A stretch of 39,626 nucleotides of DNA from the NCBI GenBank assembly GCA_016000085.1, contig JAECRT010000028.1:1-39626 (forward strand), read 5' to 3'. The notes beneath the pieces were generated by a model. That model was not told the origin of the DNA. It saw only the letters and a list, made by a program, of their open reading frames with translations, and searched no databases. A program made the translations under genes and the position numbers. Shown piece after piece: positions 1 through 7,681 of this stretch; the first letter of the stretch is position 1; each line of letters starts with the position of its first letter. The stretch is from Sphingomonadaceae bacterium. GTDB taxonomy: Bacteria; Pseudomonadota; Alphaproteobacteria; Sphingomonadales; Sphingomonadaceae.

Positions 1-169
1 GTACGGATTATTTCCTCGCGTATATCGGTGGTCAGGTTGTATAACCGGCCTTTGGGGAGGTGCGTTTCGTCCGTTCAACCGGACAGATGCACAGTCGGGC
101 AGAAACATATTGTCATGGTAAAATTGCTCAGCTTGGGAAGTGGCGGGGGCGGAAGATCAGGAGAATATG

Positions 170-472
170 ATGTCGGAGCCTCTTATGAAACTTGCCCCTG
201 TAGTCGCAGTGTTGGTGAGTTCGCTCGGTTTGGGTGGCTGTGCCACCAAGGGTTTCGTCCGTGAACAGGTGGCAACCGTGAACCAGCGCGTCGATGCGCT
301 CGATTCGCGATTGCAGGCCACGGATGGAACGGCGAAACAGGCCCTGGCAGAAGCGCAGTCTGCATCTGGACAGGCGCAGAATAATGGCCAGCGGCTGGAT
401 CAGCTCAACGCTCGTGTCGATGGGGTCGAGCAGAGAATGCAGGAAAGTCAGCGCAAGCGCGCGCGCAACTAA
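170..472 (+). CDS. small coiled-coil outer-membrane lipoprotein
   Basis: A protein of about 100 residues. The N-terminus is a lipoprotein signal peptide ending in a lipobox (LGGC, Cys24), so the mature protein should be lipid-anchored, probably in the outer membrane. The rest is an uninterrupted, Ala/Gln/Asp-rich heptad-like helix (about residues 33-92), as in Lpp/OprI-type murein lipoproteins and alanine-zipper proteins. An AGGAG ribosome site at 159-163 supports ATG 170 (ATG 167 is directly upstream and in frame). The C-terminus is basic (KRARN) and does not end in the Lys used by E. coli Lpp for peptidoglycan linkage. A terminator follows, so it is probably monocistronic. The lipoprotein call is firm; an Lpp-like function is inference. 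Confidence 0.75.
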   Translation: MSEPLMKLAPVVAVLVSSLGLGGCATKGFVREQVATVNQRVDALDSRLQATDGTAKQALAEAQSASGQAQNNGQRLDQLNARVDGVEQRMQESQRKRARN

Positions 473-512
473 TTACCAGGATTTTCGCTGCCGGTTTGGC
501 AACGACTTTTGT

Positions 513-541
513 GCCGACGTCCTGATGGGCGTCGGCCTTTT
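513..541 (+). terminator. Rho-independent terminator
   Basis: A 10-bp stem (513-522 paired with 527-536, one G-U wobble), a TGAT loop and a short T tail at 538-541. It lies 40 bp after the lipoprotein stop codon. It also argues that the longer reading frames running through here are not the true N-terminus of the downstream transpeptidase. Confidence 0.75.
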
Positions 542-557
542 GCGAGTGCATGCACAA

Positions 558-1253
558 ATGATCAAAATGCTTGTGGCGCTTGCTGCATTGGCGTTGGCCG
601 GCCCCGTGCCGGCGCTTGCCGCGAAGAAGATCAAGGCTGTGGCCCCGGTGGCCACCGTGAAAGATGACATAGGCGACAAGGTTGCAGGGGCGCGATCGCC
701 GGACGCCGAGCGGGTCGTCAACTGGATTGCCGCTGCGGGGGACAATAGATCTCTGCCTTATGTCATCGTCGACAAGAACGCCGCCCGCGCGCATCTTTTT
801 GATGCGAAAGGGAAATATCTGGCCGATGCGCCCGTGCTGATCGGTATCGCCATGGGTGATGACGCGACGCCCGGCGTGGGGCAAAAGAGCCTTGCGGAGA
901 TTGGCCCGGCAGAAAAAACGACGCCTGCGGGGCGCTTTCTGGCGAAATTCGGCCTCGCGGCCGGCCGACAGACGGTGCTGTGGGTCGATTATGCGACATC
1001 CGTCGCGTTGCACCCGATCCCAAAGGGCAATCCCAAGGAGCGCCGTCGCGCGCGGATGCTATCGTCGGGCATAGAGGATAATCGCATCACATTTGGGTGT
1101 ATCAACGTGCCGCTGGCATTTTATAACAAGAGCGTTCGTCCGGCCTTTCTGAAAAAGGGCGGCTATGTTTATGTGTTGCCGGACACCAAGTCGCTCGAAG
1201 AGGTTTTCCCGCCATTGCACGCGCAGCCCTTTCTCACCGCTGGCGCGCATTGA
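558..1253 (+). CDS. L,D-transpeptidase (YkuD/ErfK family), secreted
   Basis: About 231 residues. A Sec-type signal peptide (MIKMLVALAALALAGPVPALA) is followed by a YkuD catalytic domain. The catalytic signature is visible near the C-terminus as ITFGCINVP, matching the family S/T-x-G-C motif with its nucleophilic Cys, and an upstream His sits in VALHPIP. Family enzymes form 3-3 cross-links in peptidoglycan or attach lipoproteins to it, in the periplasm. ATG 558 is chosen because it begins the signal peptide and lies after the terminator; ATG 525 falls inside that hairpin. The preceding gene encodes a small coiled-coil lipoprotein, which is suggestive but not proof of an enzyme-substrate pair. 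Confidence 0.85.
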   Translation: MIKMLVALAALALAGPVPALAAKKIKAVAPVATVKDDIGDKVAGARSPDAERVVNWIAAAGDNRSLPYVIVDKNAARAHLFDAKGKYLADAPVLIGIAMGDDATPGVGQKSLAEIGPAEKTTPAGRFLAKFGLAAGRQTVLWVDYATSVALHPIPKGNPKERRRARMLSSGIEDNRITFGCINVPLAFYNKSVRPAFLKKGGYVYVLPDTKSLEEVFPPLHAQPFLTAGAH

Positions 1254-1277
1254 GATCGTGGTTCTGGAGATTGGGGA

Positions 1278-1652
1278 ATGATCAAAAAGACGCTGCCTTA
1301 TCTTGCTACGATCGCAGCGGTAGGGCTTTTCTCCAGTCCTGCCGAGGCGGGCTTCTACTCCGGCAACGAACTGTACAAGGTCTGTAAGACCGAGCGCGAC
1401 GACCCGGACTATTTCGAGAAAACATATGAATGCGTCGGCTATATTGCGGGCGCGGTCGATGCGTTCAATACGACGCGTGAAGCCAATAAACTCAAAAGCT
1501 GCATTCCTGGGAATGTGACAATCAGTCAGCTTAAAAATGTCACGATCGATTTTTTGCAGGCCAATCCGGTCGATCGGAAAAATTCCGCGTCGGCGCTGGT
1601 ATTTACCGCAACGCGCAAGGCATGGCCCTGCAGCAAGCAAAAGAAGAAATAG
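1278..1652 (+). CDS. Rap1a/Tai-like secreted protein
   Basis: A 124-residue protein with a signal peptide cleaved near residue 24 (PAEA/GF). The mature part has four cysteines (in YKVCK, YECVG, SCIPG and WPCSK) and the pattern YxxC...CxGYIxGAxDA...CxPxxVTxxQLxxVxxxFLxxNP, typical of the Rap1a/Tai domain. Founding members are periplasmic immunity proteins against type VI secretion amidase effectors, but many homologues are orphans of unknown role. No effector or secretion gene is visible nearby. A purine-rich ribosome site (GGAGATTGGGGA) precedes ATG 1278. The domain call is fairly sure; an immunity role here is unsupported. Confidence 0.7.
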   Translation: MIKKTLPYLATIAAVGLFSSPAEAGFYSGNELYKVCKTERDDPDYFEKTYECVGYIAGAVDAFNTTREANKLKSCIPGNVTISQLKNVTIDFLQANPVDRKNSASALVFTATRKAWPCSKQKKK

Positions 1653-1676
1653 CCGAGAGCGGGCCGACTATCTCCG

Positions 1677-2306
1677 TCAGCTTTTGAGCATGTCCGCGCC
1701 TTCATTATAATGGTGCCAGGCCATGATCGCCGCCGCGCCGCGATGCGGGCGCCAGGGTTCGGCGAGGGTGCGGGTGGCCAGTTCGCTCGGCCGTTCGGGC
1801 AGGCCCACGATGCGGCCGATCGCGATCTGGATCGCCAGATCGCCCGCTGGCCAGATGTCAGGCCGCCCTTCGGCAAAGAGCAGATAGATTTCCGCCGACC
1901 AGCGGCCGATGCCCTTGATGCGGACGAGCTGGGCGATGGCCTCTTCGTCATCGGCGGGCAGGGCGTGCAAATCGAGCGCACCGCTGATGACCAGTTCGGC
2001 AAGGCTGCGGGCATAGCCCTGTTTCTGGCGCGAAAGGCCGCAGGCGCGCAGCGTGTCGAAATCGCGTGCCAGCAATGCGTCGGGCGTACAGCCCGCGCCC
2101 AGTTCCGCCTCCAGCTTGCGCCACACCGCCGCTGCCGCCGCGACACTCACCTGCTGCCCCACGATCGTACGGAGCAATGTTTCATAGCCCGGCGCCCGTA
2201 CGCGGGGCTGTGGATAGCCGATCCGATCAATTGCCGCGGCGATACCTGGCTCCAGCCGGGCGATCGCATCGAGGCTGGCGGCCAGTTGTTCTGTGGTCGT
2301 GACCAT
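1677..2306 (-). CDS. DNA-3-methyladenine glycosylase II (AlkA-like, HhH-GPD)
   Basis: About 209 residues from ATG 2306 (an in-frame ATG at 2351 is possible). It has the helix-hairpin-helix signature VRIKGIGRWSAEIYLLF (about residues 128-144) and the downstream catalytic Asp in WPAGDLAIQ (Asp156), as in AlkA/HhH-GPD glycosylases that excise alkylated bases in base excision repair. The TIVGQQVSVAAA segment (about 47-58) is the usual conserved N-terminal helix of this family. It lacks the extra N-terminal AlkA domain of the E. coli enzyme, making it the short Mag-like form. It is divergent from the ferredoxin gene. Confidence 0.88.
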   Translation of the reverse strand: MVTTTEQLAASLDAIARLEPGIAAAIDRIGYPQPRVRAPGYETLLRTIVGQQVSVAAAAAVWRKLEAELGAGCTPDALLARDFDTLRACGLSRQKQGYARSLAELVISGALDLHALPADDEEAIAQLVRIKGIGRWSAEIYLLFAEGRPDIWPAGDLAIQIAIGRIVGLPERPSELATRTLAEPWRPHRGAAAIMAWHHYNEGADMLKS

Positions 2307-2383
2307 GGTGCTTTCCGTCCAGCCCTTGATTTCCCGCCGTCTGTGGGTCACAGCGGCGGAGAAAGTTCTAGGGGATTTGATAG

Positions 2384-2701
2384 ATGCCGAAACTGATTGT
2401 GGTCAACCGTGACGGGAGCGAGCAGGCTGTTGATGGTGACAATGGCCTGTCGGTCATGGAAGTCATTCGCGACAACGGCTTTGACGAATTGTTGGCGTTG
2501 TGCGGCGGATGCTGTTCGTGCGCCACGTGCCATGTCTTTATCGACCCTGCCTTCGCCGACCTGTTGCCGGCGATGAGCGAGGACGAGAATGACCTGCTCG
2601 ACAGTTCCGATCATCGCAACGAAACCAGCCGCCTGTCGTGCCAGCTGGTGCTGAATGATACGATGGACGGCCTGCGCGTGACCATCGCACCTGAAGATTG
2701 A
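2384..2701 (+). CDS. 2Fe-2S ferredoxin (putidaredoxin/adrenodoxin type)
   Basis: A 105-residue soluble electron carrier. The cluster ligands are visible as C-x5-C-x2-C in [14 protein letters not shown] (about residues 39-53), with the fourth Cys in RLSCQLV. The acidic stretch between them (SEDENDLLD) is the usual partner-binding region of vertebrate-type ferredoxins, which feed cytochrome P450 and oxygenase systems or iron-sulfur assembly. A ribosome site (AGGGGA) precedes ATG 2384. No P450 or reductase gene is adjacent, so the redox partner is unknown. Confidence 0.9.
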   Translation: MPKLIVVNRDGSEQAVDGDNGLSVMEVIRDNGFDELLALCGGCCSCATCHVFIDPAFADLLPAMSEDENDLLDSSDHRNETSRLSCQLVLNDTMDGLRVTIAPED

Positions 2702-2718
2702 TCGTTTAGAGGCGCCCG

Positions 2719-3474
2719 TCAGCGCTGCACGCGCAGCGTGGCGGCGGGCGCTTCACTTGTAAGCGGTGTGATCTTCCAGCTGATCTGTTTGCCTTGCGCC
2801 GTGGTCTGCGCACCATCTTCCTGATTCTGGCTGACGATTTCCGCATCGGTGGTGAGCGTGAAGGTGCCGTTGAGCGCCTTGGCGGCTGCATCGCCCGGTC
2901 CGCCCGTGCCCATCGGCCCTTGGGTCTTGTCGCTACTGTTGGCAAAACCTGGCGCCCTCATTCGCACCCGATCATCCCCGCGAAGCTCCACCGCGACAAA
3001 GGGCAGCACGATCTGCGCGTCGAGGTTGAAGGGGAAGAGGAAGCTGTGGGTCAGCCGCCCGTCGATCGCATAGTCGATCTCGAACTTGTTATTGCCCACA
3101 TAACGCGCCGTGCGGAACCCTTTTTCCTTGAGCAGGGCGGAGGCGATCGCCTGCATCTGTGCGTCATTGTCGCCTTTATCCTTGCCATCGAATCGTTCTT
3201 CTTCGGTGGCGGCGATCTGCAACAAGGCAGGTTGGAACGTGCTTTCCTGGCCGCCCGGCGTACCGTCATCGCCTGATTCGGGCATGGACATCAGATCCTT
3301 GCCCATATCGGACGCCAATATCTCGCCCTTGTAGGTGAAATGAAAGCTGCGGTCGGCACGGATGTCGAGCGTGGAGTCGAATTTCCCCGGCGTCACCAGG
3401 CAGGCTGACAATGCCAGCATACCCAGTAACGCCAAAGTCGCGCGAACCAGCGTCGAACGAAATAGATGAGCCAT
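2719..3474 (-). CDS. predicted lipoprotein, unknown function
   Basis: About 251 residues. The signal peptide ends in a lipobox (ALSAC, Cys25), followed by a region rich in beta-strand-like sequence with no motif I recognise. An AAGGGGA ribosome site immediately upstream supports ATG 3474 over the longer frame. It starts 39 bp after the rlmB stop codon on the same strand, so the two are probably co-transcribed. It is convergent with the ferredoxin gene. Lipidation is likely; function is unknown. Confidence 0.7.
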   Translation of the reverse strand: MAHLFRSTLVRATLALLGMLALSACLVTPGKFDSTLDIRADRSFHFTYKGEILASDMGKDLMSMPESGDDGTPGGQESTFQPALLQIAATEEERFDGKDKGDNDAQMQAIASALLKEKGFRTARYVGNNKFEIDYAIDGRLTHSFLFPFNLDAQIVLPFVAVELRGDDRVRMRAPGFANSSDKTQGPMGTGGPGDAAAKALNGTFTLTTDAEIVSQNQEDGAQTTAQGKQISWKITPLTSEAPAATLRVQR

Positions 3475-3513
3475 GGCGGCGTTCCCCTTAAACAGCGCCG
3501 CCCGGCAGGCCAC

Positions 3514-4254
3514 TTACCGGCTGGCGGCGGCGTACAGGGCGATAGCCGCAGCGTTGGAGACGTTCAGGCTCTCCATGCGCGGACTGATCGGCAGTTTAGC
3601 CAAAATGTCGCAATGCGCCATGCTGTTATGACGCAGGCCTTCGCCTTCGGCCCCCAACACCAAGGCCACGCGCGATTCGCCGATCGCATCGCCCAGATGC
3701 GTATCGGCCGCGCCATCCAGACCGATGCGCCAATAGCCTGCTTCGGCAATTTCATCGAGCGCGCGCGACAGGTTGACCACCCGGACCCACGGCATGATTT
3801 CCAGCGCGCCCGATGCGGCGCGCGCCAACACGCCCGATTCGGGCGGGGCGTGCCGGTCCTGCGTGACGATGCACAGCGCGTCGAACGCGGCGGCCGAGCG
3901 CAGGATTGCGCCGACATTGTGCGGGTCGGTCACCTGATCCAGCACCAGGATAGGGCGCTTGTCATCCCGTCCCTGTTCTAGAACCTCGCCCAGCCACACA
4001 TCGTCGAGCGGCTCGACTTCGGCCACGATTCCCTGATGCGGCGCGTCGGACGGGACCATGCGGCCCATGTCCGCCACGTCGGCATAGACGATCGGCAGCA
4101 CCGGCGGCAGATCCAGCGCGGCCAGCGCTTCGCGCGTGCCCCAGATCTTGCGCACGATACGGTCGGGATTGGCGAGGGCCGCGATGACGGCGTGACGCCC
4201 GTAGAAGCGCGGGAAGGCGCCCTTGGGCTTAGTGGAGCGATGCGGTTTTTTCAT
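3514..4254 (-). CDS. rlmB: 23S rRNA (guanosine-2'-O-)-methyltransferase RlmB (TrmH/SpoU family)
   Basis: About 246 residues. The N-terminal substrate-binding domain begins with a basic KKPHRSTKPKG segment and FYGRHAV. The C-terminal SPOUT methyltransferase carries all three motifs: DPHNVGAILRSA (motif 1), VALVLGAEGEGL (motif 2) and PMxSLNVSNAAAIALY-like PRMESLNVSNAAA (motif 3, knot). Family members 2'-O-methylate G2251 of 23S rRNA using S-adenosylmethionine. ATG 4254 is chosen because similarity starts there; ATG 4281 is in frame and possible. It is divergent from tRNA-Tyr. Confidence 0.9.
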   Translation of the reverse strand: MKKPHRSTKPKGAFPRFYGRHAVIAALANPDRIVRKIWGTREALAALDLPPVLPIVYADVADMGRMVPSDAPHQGIVAEVEPLDDVWLGEVLEQGRDDKRPILVLDQVTDPHNVGAILRSAAAFDALCIVTQDRHAPPESGVLARAASGALEIMPWVRVVNLSRALDEIAEAGYWRIGLDGAADTHLGDAIGESRVALVLGAEGEGLRHNSMAHCDILAKLPISPRMESLNVSNAAAIALYAAASR

Positions 4255-4358
4255 GAAGCTGCTCTTTTCACATCCGGGCATTGACAGGCAAGCCTCCTTT
4301 CGCCATTGAGCCGCCTCCAGCGCGGTGAAGGGGCTTTTCCTTCACAGTGCAGGGCATT

Positions 4359-4445
4359 GGACAGGTGGCCGAGTGGTTAAAGGCAGCAGACTGTAAATCT
4401 GCCGGGCTACGCCCTACGTTGGTTCGAACCCAACCCTGTCCACCA
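4359..4445 (+). tRNA. tRNA-Tyr (anticodon GTA), CCA encoded
   Basis: The acceptor stem GGACAGG (4359-4365) pairs with CCTGTCC (4435-4441), followed by discriminator A and an encoded CCA (4443-4445). The anticodon stem GCAGA/TCTGC encloses the loop CTGTAAA with anticodon GTA at 4393-4395. The T arm (GGTTCGAACCC region) and a long variable arm are present, as expected for bacterial class II tRNA-Tyr. No clear terminator follows. Confidence 0.96.
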
Positions 4446-4583
4446 CGCCCTACCTGGCTTGAACAGCCCGGCATGAGGCCAGTTCGGCCAAGCGAAAGCG
4501 CAGCTTCCTTTTTTATTGCGGAGCCAATCGGGCTTAATCGACGTTAGTCGTTGCGTCCGGGCAATGGCATGAGGGAAGAGTGG

Positions 4584-4760
4584 ATGGACGAGACTCGCGA
4601 AGACGCAGCATCGGAACGTGCGGAACTGCATTTTCTGGCAGCGCTGGTGGATGAACTGATGCGCAAGCTCCACAGGGCAGGAGTTCTGGATCAGGCCCAG
4701 CTCAACGATATCGAGGCAGAGGTTGCCAAGCGGATCGGCAGTGCGCCACGCGCCTGGTAA
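4584..4760 (+). CDS. small conserved-looking hypothetical protein
   Basis: About 58 residues, acidic and helical, with no signal peptide or membrane segment. A purine-rich ribosome site (GGGAAGAG) precedes ATG 4584; in-frame ATG 4569 and TTG 4551 are alternatives. I do not recognise the family. The high third-position GC and the ribosome site make it a plausible gene, but its small size keeps confidence moderate. Confidence 0.55.
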   Translation: MDETREDAASERAELHFLAALVDELMRKLHRAGVLDQAQLNDIEAEVAKRIGSAPRAW

Positions 4761-4850
4761 CGTGTCCCGGCAGGTCGTCGTGTTATCGACGAAAATATAA
4801 TGTGACCATGCAATTTAGGAGTCGATGCAGGGGCGCGCGGTGAAGCGCGG

Positions 4851-4868
4851 TTAACCATTATGGGTTAA
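4851..4868. promoter_or_regulatory. TTAACC-N6-GGTTAA palindrome upstream of the pilZ-type gene
   Basis: Inverted repeat TTAACC / GGTTAA separated by ATTATG, ending 10 bp before the PilZ start codon. The left arm contains TTAACCAT, the half-site bound by CtrA in Alphaproteobacteria. The spacing (TTAA-N10-TTAA) differs from the classical TTAA-N7-TTAA box, so CtrA control is only a suggestion. Confidence 0.35.
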
Positions 4869-4878
4869 TAGGCTCCCT

Positions 4879-5235
4879 ATGCTTCAGAGTGACATCCCTT
4901 TGCCAACCACGGTTCAGCCGATCGAAAAAGAGTGCTTCGTTGCCCGCGCGCCGCGCGAACAGCATCAATGTATGGTGGAAATTTTTGGACCGACCATCAA
5001 TGCCTTTGCGAGCAGGATCAGGAATATTTCGACGTCCGGCATGCTGATCGACCATGGCGGGCGGTTGTCGGTGGGCGACTTCGTCGTCGCGAAGATGCCC
5101 GGACTGGGCGACGTTATGGGGGAAATCGTCCGGTTGAGGGATAGCGGCGCGGGCATGAAGTTCACCGCGCCGATCAGCCTGTCGACCTTTCGCGATGCAC
5201 TCGCGGTTGCGGTCAGCGAGATGCAGGCCGCCTAA
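4879..5235 (+). CDS. PilZ-domain protein
   Basis: A 118-residue single-domain PilZ protein. The beta-barrel signature is seen as RNISTSGMLID (the D/NxSxxG motif, with Asn first) and the following GDFVVAKMP and GEIVRL strands. The N-terminal arginine motif is RAPR rather than the canonical RxxxR, so binding of cyclic di-GMP is uncertain. PilZ proteins often couple cyclic di-GMP to motility or envelope functions. The flagellar locus starts 6 kb away, so a functional link is possible but not shown. A TTAACC palindrome lies just before the start. Confidence 0.8.
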   Translation: MLQSDIPLPTTVQPIEKECFVARAPREQHQCMVEIFGPTINAFASRIRNISTSGMLIDHGGRLSVGDFVVAKMPGLGDVMGEIVRLRDSGAGMKFTAPISLSTFRDALAVAVSEMQAA

Positions 5236-5327
5236 AAGGTCTGCGCGATGCGCCACTGCGCTGGCAGTTTATTGCATCGCACCAACTTTTGCCTTGGGTA
5301 GCGCCGCCTATGTGCTAGGGGCGCGCC

Positions 5328-7199
5328 ATGCTGAATTTGAATGCCATCACTGTGCGCCTGGGTGGCCGCATCATCCTTGACCGCGCCGCCGCCGCGCTGC
5401 CGCCGCGCAGCCGCGTGGGCCTGATCGGCCGTAATGGCGCGGGCAAGTCCACGCTGATGAAGGTGATGATCGGCCAGCTCGAACCGGATGAGGGGTCGTG
5501 CGACATGCCGCGCGACACCCGGCTGGGCTATATCGCGCAGGAAGCGCCGTCGGGCACGGCCACGCCATTCGACACGGTGCTGGAGGCCGACAAGGAACGC
5601 GCCGCGCTGATGGCGGAGGCGGAGCATACCGAAGATCCGGATCGGCTGGGCCATATCTATGAGCGGCTGACGACGATCGACGCCTATACTGCGCCGGCCC
5701 GTGCCGCCCGTATCCTGGTCGGCCTTGGTTTTGACGAGGAGATGCAGGGGCGTCCGCTCGACAGCTATTCGGGTGGCTGGAAAATGCGCGTGGCGCTGGC
5801 CGCTTTGCTGTTTTCCAATCCCGACCTGCTGCTGCTCGACGAACCGTCGAACCATCTCGATCTGGAAGCGACGCTGTGGCTGGAGAATTTCCTCAAGGCC
5901 TATCGCGGCACTGTGGTCGTCATCAGCCATGAGCGCGACCTGCTGAACAATGTGGTCGATTATATCCTGCATCTGGAAGGGGGTAAGGTCACGCTTTATC
6001 CCGGCGGCTATGATGCGTTCGAGCGGCAGCGCGCCGAACGGCTGGCGCAGCTCGAATCGGCGCGGGCCAAGCAGCAGGCCGAGCGCGAGAAATTGCAGGA
6101 CTATGTCGCGCGCAACTCCGCCCGCGCATCGACCGCGAAGCAGGCCCAGTCACGCGCCAAGGCGCTGGCCCGGATGCAGCCGATCGCGGCGGGCATCGAA
6201 GATCCGACCCTGCATTTCGGCTTTCCCAGTCCCACCGAATTGCGGCCACCGCTCATCACCATGGATATGGCGGCGGTCGGCTATGGCGACACGCCGATCC
6301 TCAAGCGGATCAACCTGCGCATCGATCCGGACGACCGGTTGGCGCTGCTGGGCCGCAACGGCAACGGCAAGACCACGCTGGCCCGCCTGATCGCTGCGCA
6401 ATTGGCGCCGATGGAAGGCGAGATGGCGAGTTCGCCCAAGATGAATGTCGGCTATTTCACCCAATATCAGGTGGAAGAACTGGACGTCACCGACACGCCG
6501 CTGGAACATATGACCCGCGTGATGAAGGGCGCGACGCCCGGTGCGGTGCGCGCGCAGCTGGGCCGGTTCGGCTTTTCGGGCGAGCGCGCGGTGCAGAAGG
6601 TCGGGTCCATGTCGGGCGGCGAGCGAGCGCGGCTGGCGCTGGCCCTCATCACGCGCGATGCGCCGCATATGCTGATCCTCGACGAACCGACGAACCATCT
6701 GGACGTCGACAGCCGCGAGGCGCTGGTGCAGGCTCTCAACGACTATACGGGCGCAGTGGTGATCGTCAGCCATGACCGGCACATGATCGAACTGGTCGCT
6801 GACCGGTTGGTACTGGTCGACAATGGCACGGCGCAGCCCTTTGACGGGTCGCTGGACGATTATACCGACATCATCCTGCGCAAGGCCGATGGCAACAGCA
6901 GCGGTGGCAGCGATGCGCCCAAGGTGGATCGCAAGGCCGACAAGAAGGCCGCCGCGGAATGGCGCGAAAAGCAGAAGACGCTCAAGAACGCCGTCAACAA
7001 GGCGGAACGGGAAATGGCCTCGCTCGCCGCCGAACGCAGCCGCATCGACGCCGCTTTGTTCGACCCCAAGAAGGCGACGGGTGCGGAATCGAAGATGACC
7101 ACCAGCGAGTTGATGGTGAAGCGGTCGACCGTCGAAAAGAAGCTGGAGACGGCCGAGAGCGTGTGGATGGAAGCAAGCGCGGCGCTCGAAGCGGGCTGA
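5328..7199 (+). CDS. ABC-F family ATPase (YheS/Uup-like)
   Basis: A 623-residue soluble protein with two ABC ATPase domains and no membrane segments. Domain 1: Walker A GRNGAGKST (about 35-43), signature SYSGGWKMRVALA, Walker B LLLLDEPSNHLDL. Domain 2: Walker A GRNGNGKTT, signature SMSGGERARLALA, Walker B MLILDEPTNHLDV. Between them is the charged ABC-F linker (about 230-285) that contacts tRNA in characterised members. A charged coiled coil closes the protein (about 530-620). ABC-F proteins act on ribosomes with unusual nascent chains or in antibiotic protection. The domain order and SGGW signature fit the YheS-like branch. Confidence 0.9.
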   Translation: MLNLNAITVRLGGRIILDRAAAALPPRSRVGLIGRNGAGKSTLMKVMIGQLEPDEGSCDMPRDTRLGYIAQEAPSGTATPFDTVLEADKERAALMAEAEHTEDPDRLGHIYERLTTIDAYTAPARAARILVGLGFDEEMQGRPLDSYSGGWKMRVALAALLFSNPDLLLLDEPSNHLDLEATLWLENFLKAYRGTVVVISHERDLLNNVVDYILHLEGGKVTLYPGGYDAFERQRAERLAQLESARAKQQAEREKLQDYVARNSARASTAKQAQSRAKALARMQPIAAGIEDPTLHFGFPSPTELRPPLITMDMAAVGYGDTPILKRINLRIDPDDRLALLGRNGNGKTTLARLIAAQLAPMEGEMASSPKMNVGYFTQYQVEELDVTDTPLEHMTRVMKGATPGAVRAQLGRFGFSGERAVQKVGSMSGGERARLALALITRDAPHMLILDEPTNHLDVDSREALVQALNDYTGAVVIVSHDRHMIELVADRLVLVDNGTAQPFDGSLDDYTDIILRKADGNSSGGSDAPKVDRKADKKAAAEWREKQKTLKNAVNKAEREMASLAAERSRIDAALFDPKKATGAESKMTTSELMVKRSTVEKKLETAESVWMEASAALEAG

Positions 7200-7206
7200 C
7201 CGCCGT

Positions 7207-7569
7207 TTATGCGGTTGCCAGCGCCTTGACCAGATAGGGCAGGGACGCGCCGTCGGCTTCGGTCAGGGTGATGACGCTGCCCGGCCGGATGGCATGGGCG
7301 TTCAGCTGGAAAAGCCGCTCAAGCCCGCCCTGTGCAGGCGCATATTCCAGCGTCCAGCCCGCGTCCGTGCGCAACAGCCGGCCGTGCCGGTCGGGTTCGT
7401 TGGGCCAGAAACGCCGCACCGTGGCCAGTTCGGCATGGGCGCGATAGGCCTGTTCGTCGATCATGCCATCCTCATCCAACGGCAGGCGCAGCACATGGCT
7501 GCGCGCCGCCGACCCGTTTGGAAAGGTCGGCGTCTGACCCAGTTCGAGAGAAATCATGGTCCATGTCAT
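7207..7569 (-). CDS. hypothetical protein
   Basis: 120 residues, no signal peptide, no membrane segment; the sequence looks like a compact beta-rich cytoplasmic protein. I do not recognise the family. It is convergent with the ABC-F gene (7-bp gap) and divergent from the stress-protein gene. Start ATG 7569; ATG 7557 is an in-frame alternative. An inverted repeat CATGTC-N5-GACATG (7562-7578) overlaps the start codon and could be an operator. Confidence 0.6.
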   Translation of the reverse strand: MTWTMISLELGQTPTFPNGSAARSHVLRLPLDEDGMIDEQAYRAHAELATVRRFWPNEPDRHGRLLRTDAGWTLEYAPAQGGLERLFQLNAHAIRPGSVITLTEADGASLPYLVKALATA

Positions 7570-7681
7570 GCCGACATGAATCGGATTTTGGTGCGCGAAA
7601 GGCTATAAGGACTATCCCTGATGGTGAGGGCAGGAGGGCGGGCCTAGTCAAGCAGGGAGGCAATTGGCCGGGAGAAGTGCG

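Noticed and set aside
1..166. Possible promoter or small gene before the first lipoprotein
   Set aside because: No convincing -35/-10 pair and no coding frame with a ribosome site; the 78-codon frame beginning at 28 overlaps the lipoprotein gene out of frame.
4446..4530. AAGC...GCTT followed by T-rich sequence as a terminator after tRNA-Tyr
   Set aside because: The stem is only four base pairs; too weak to call.
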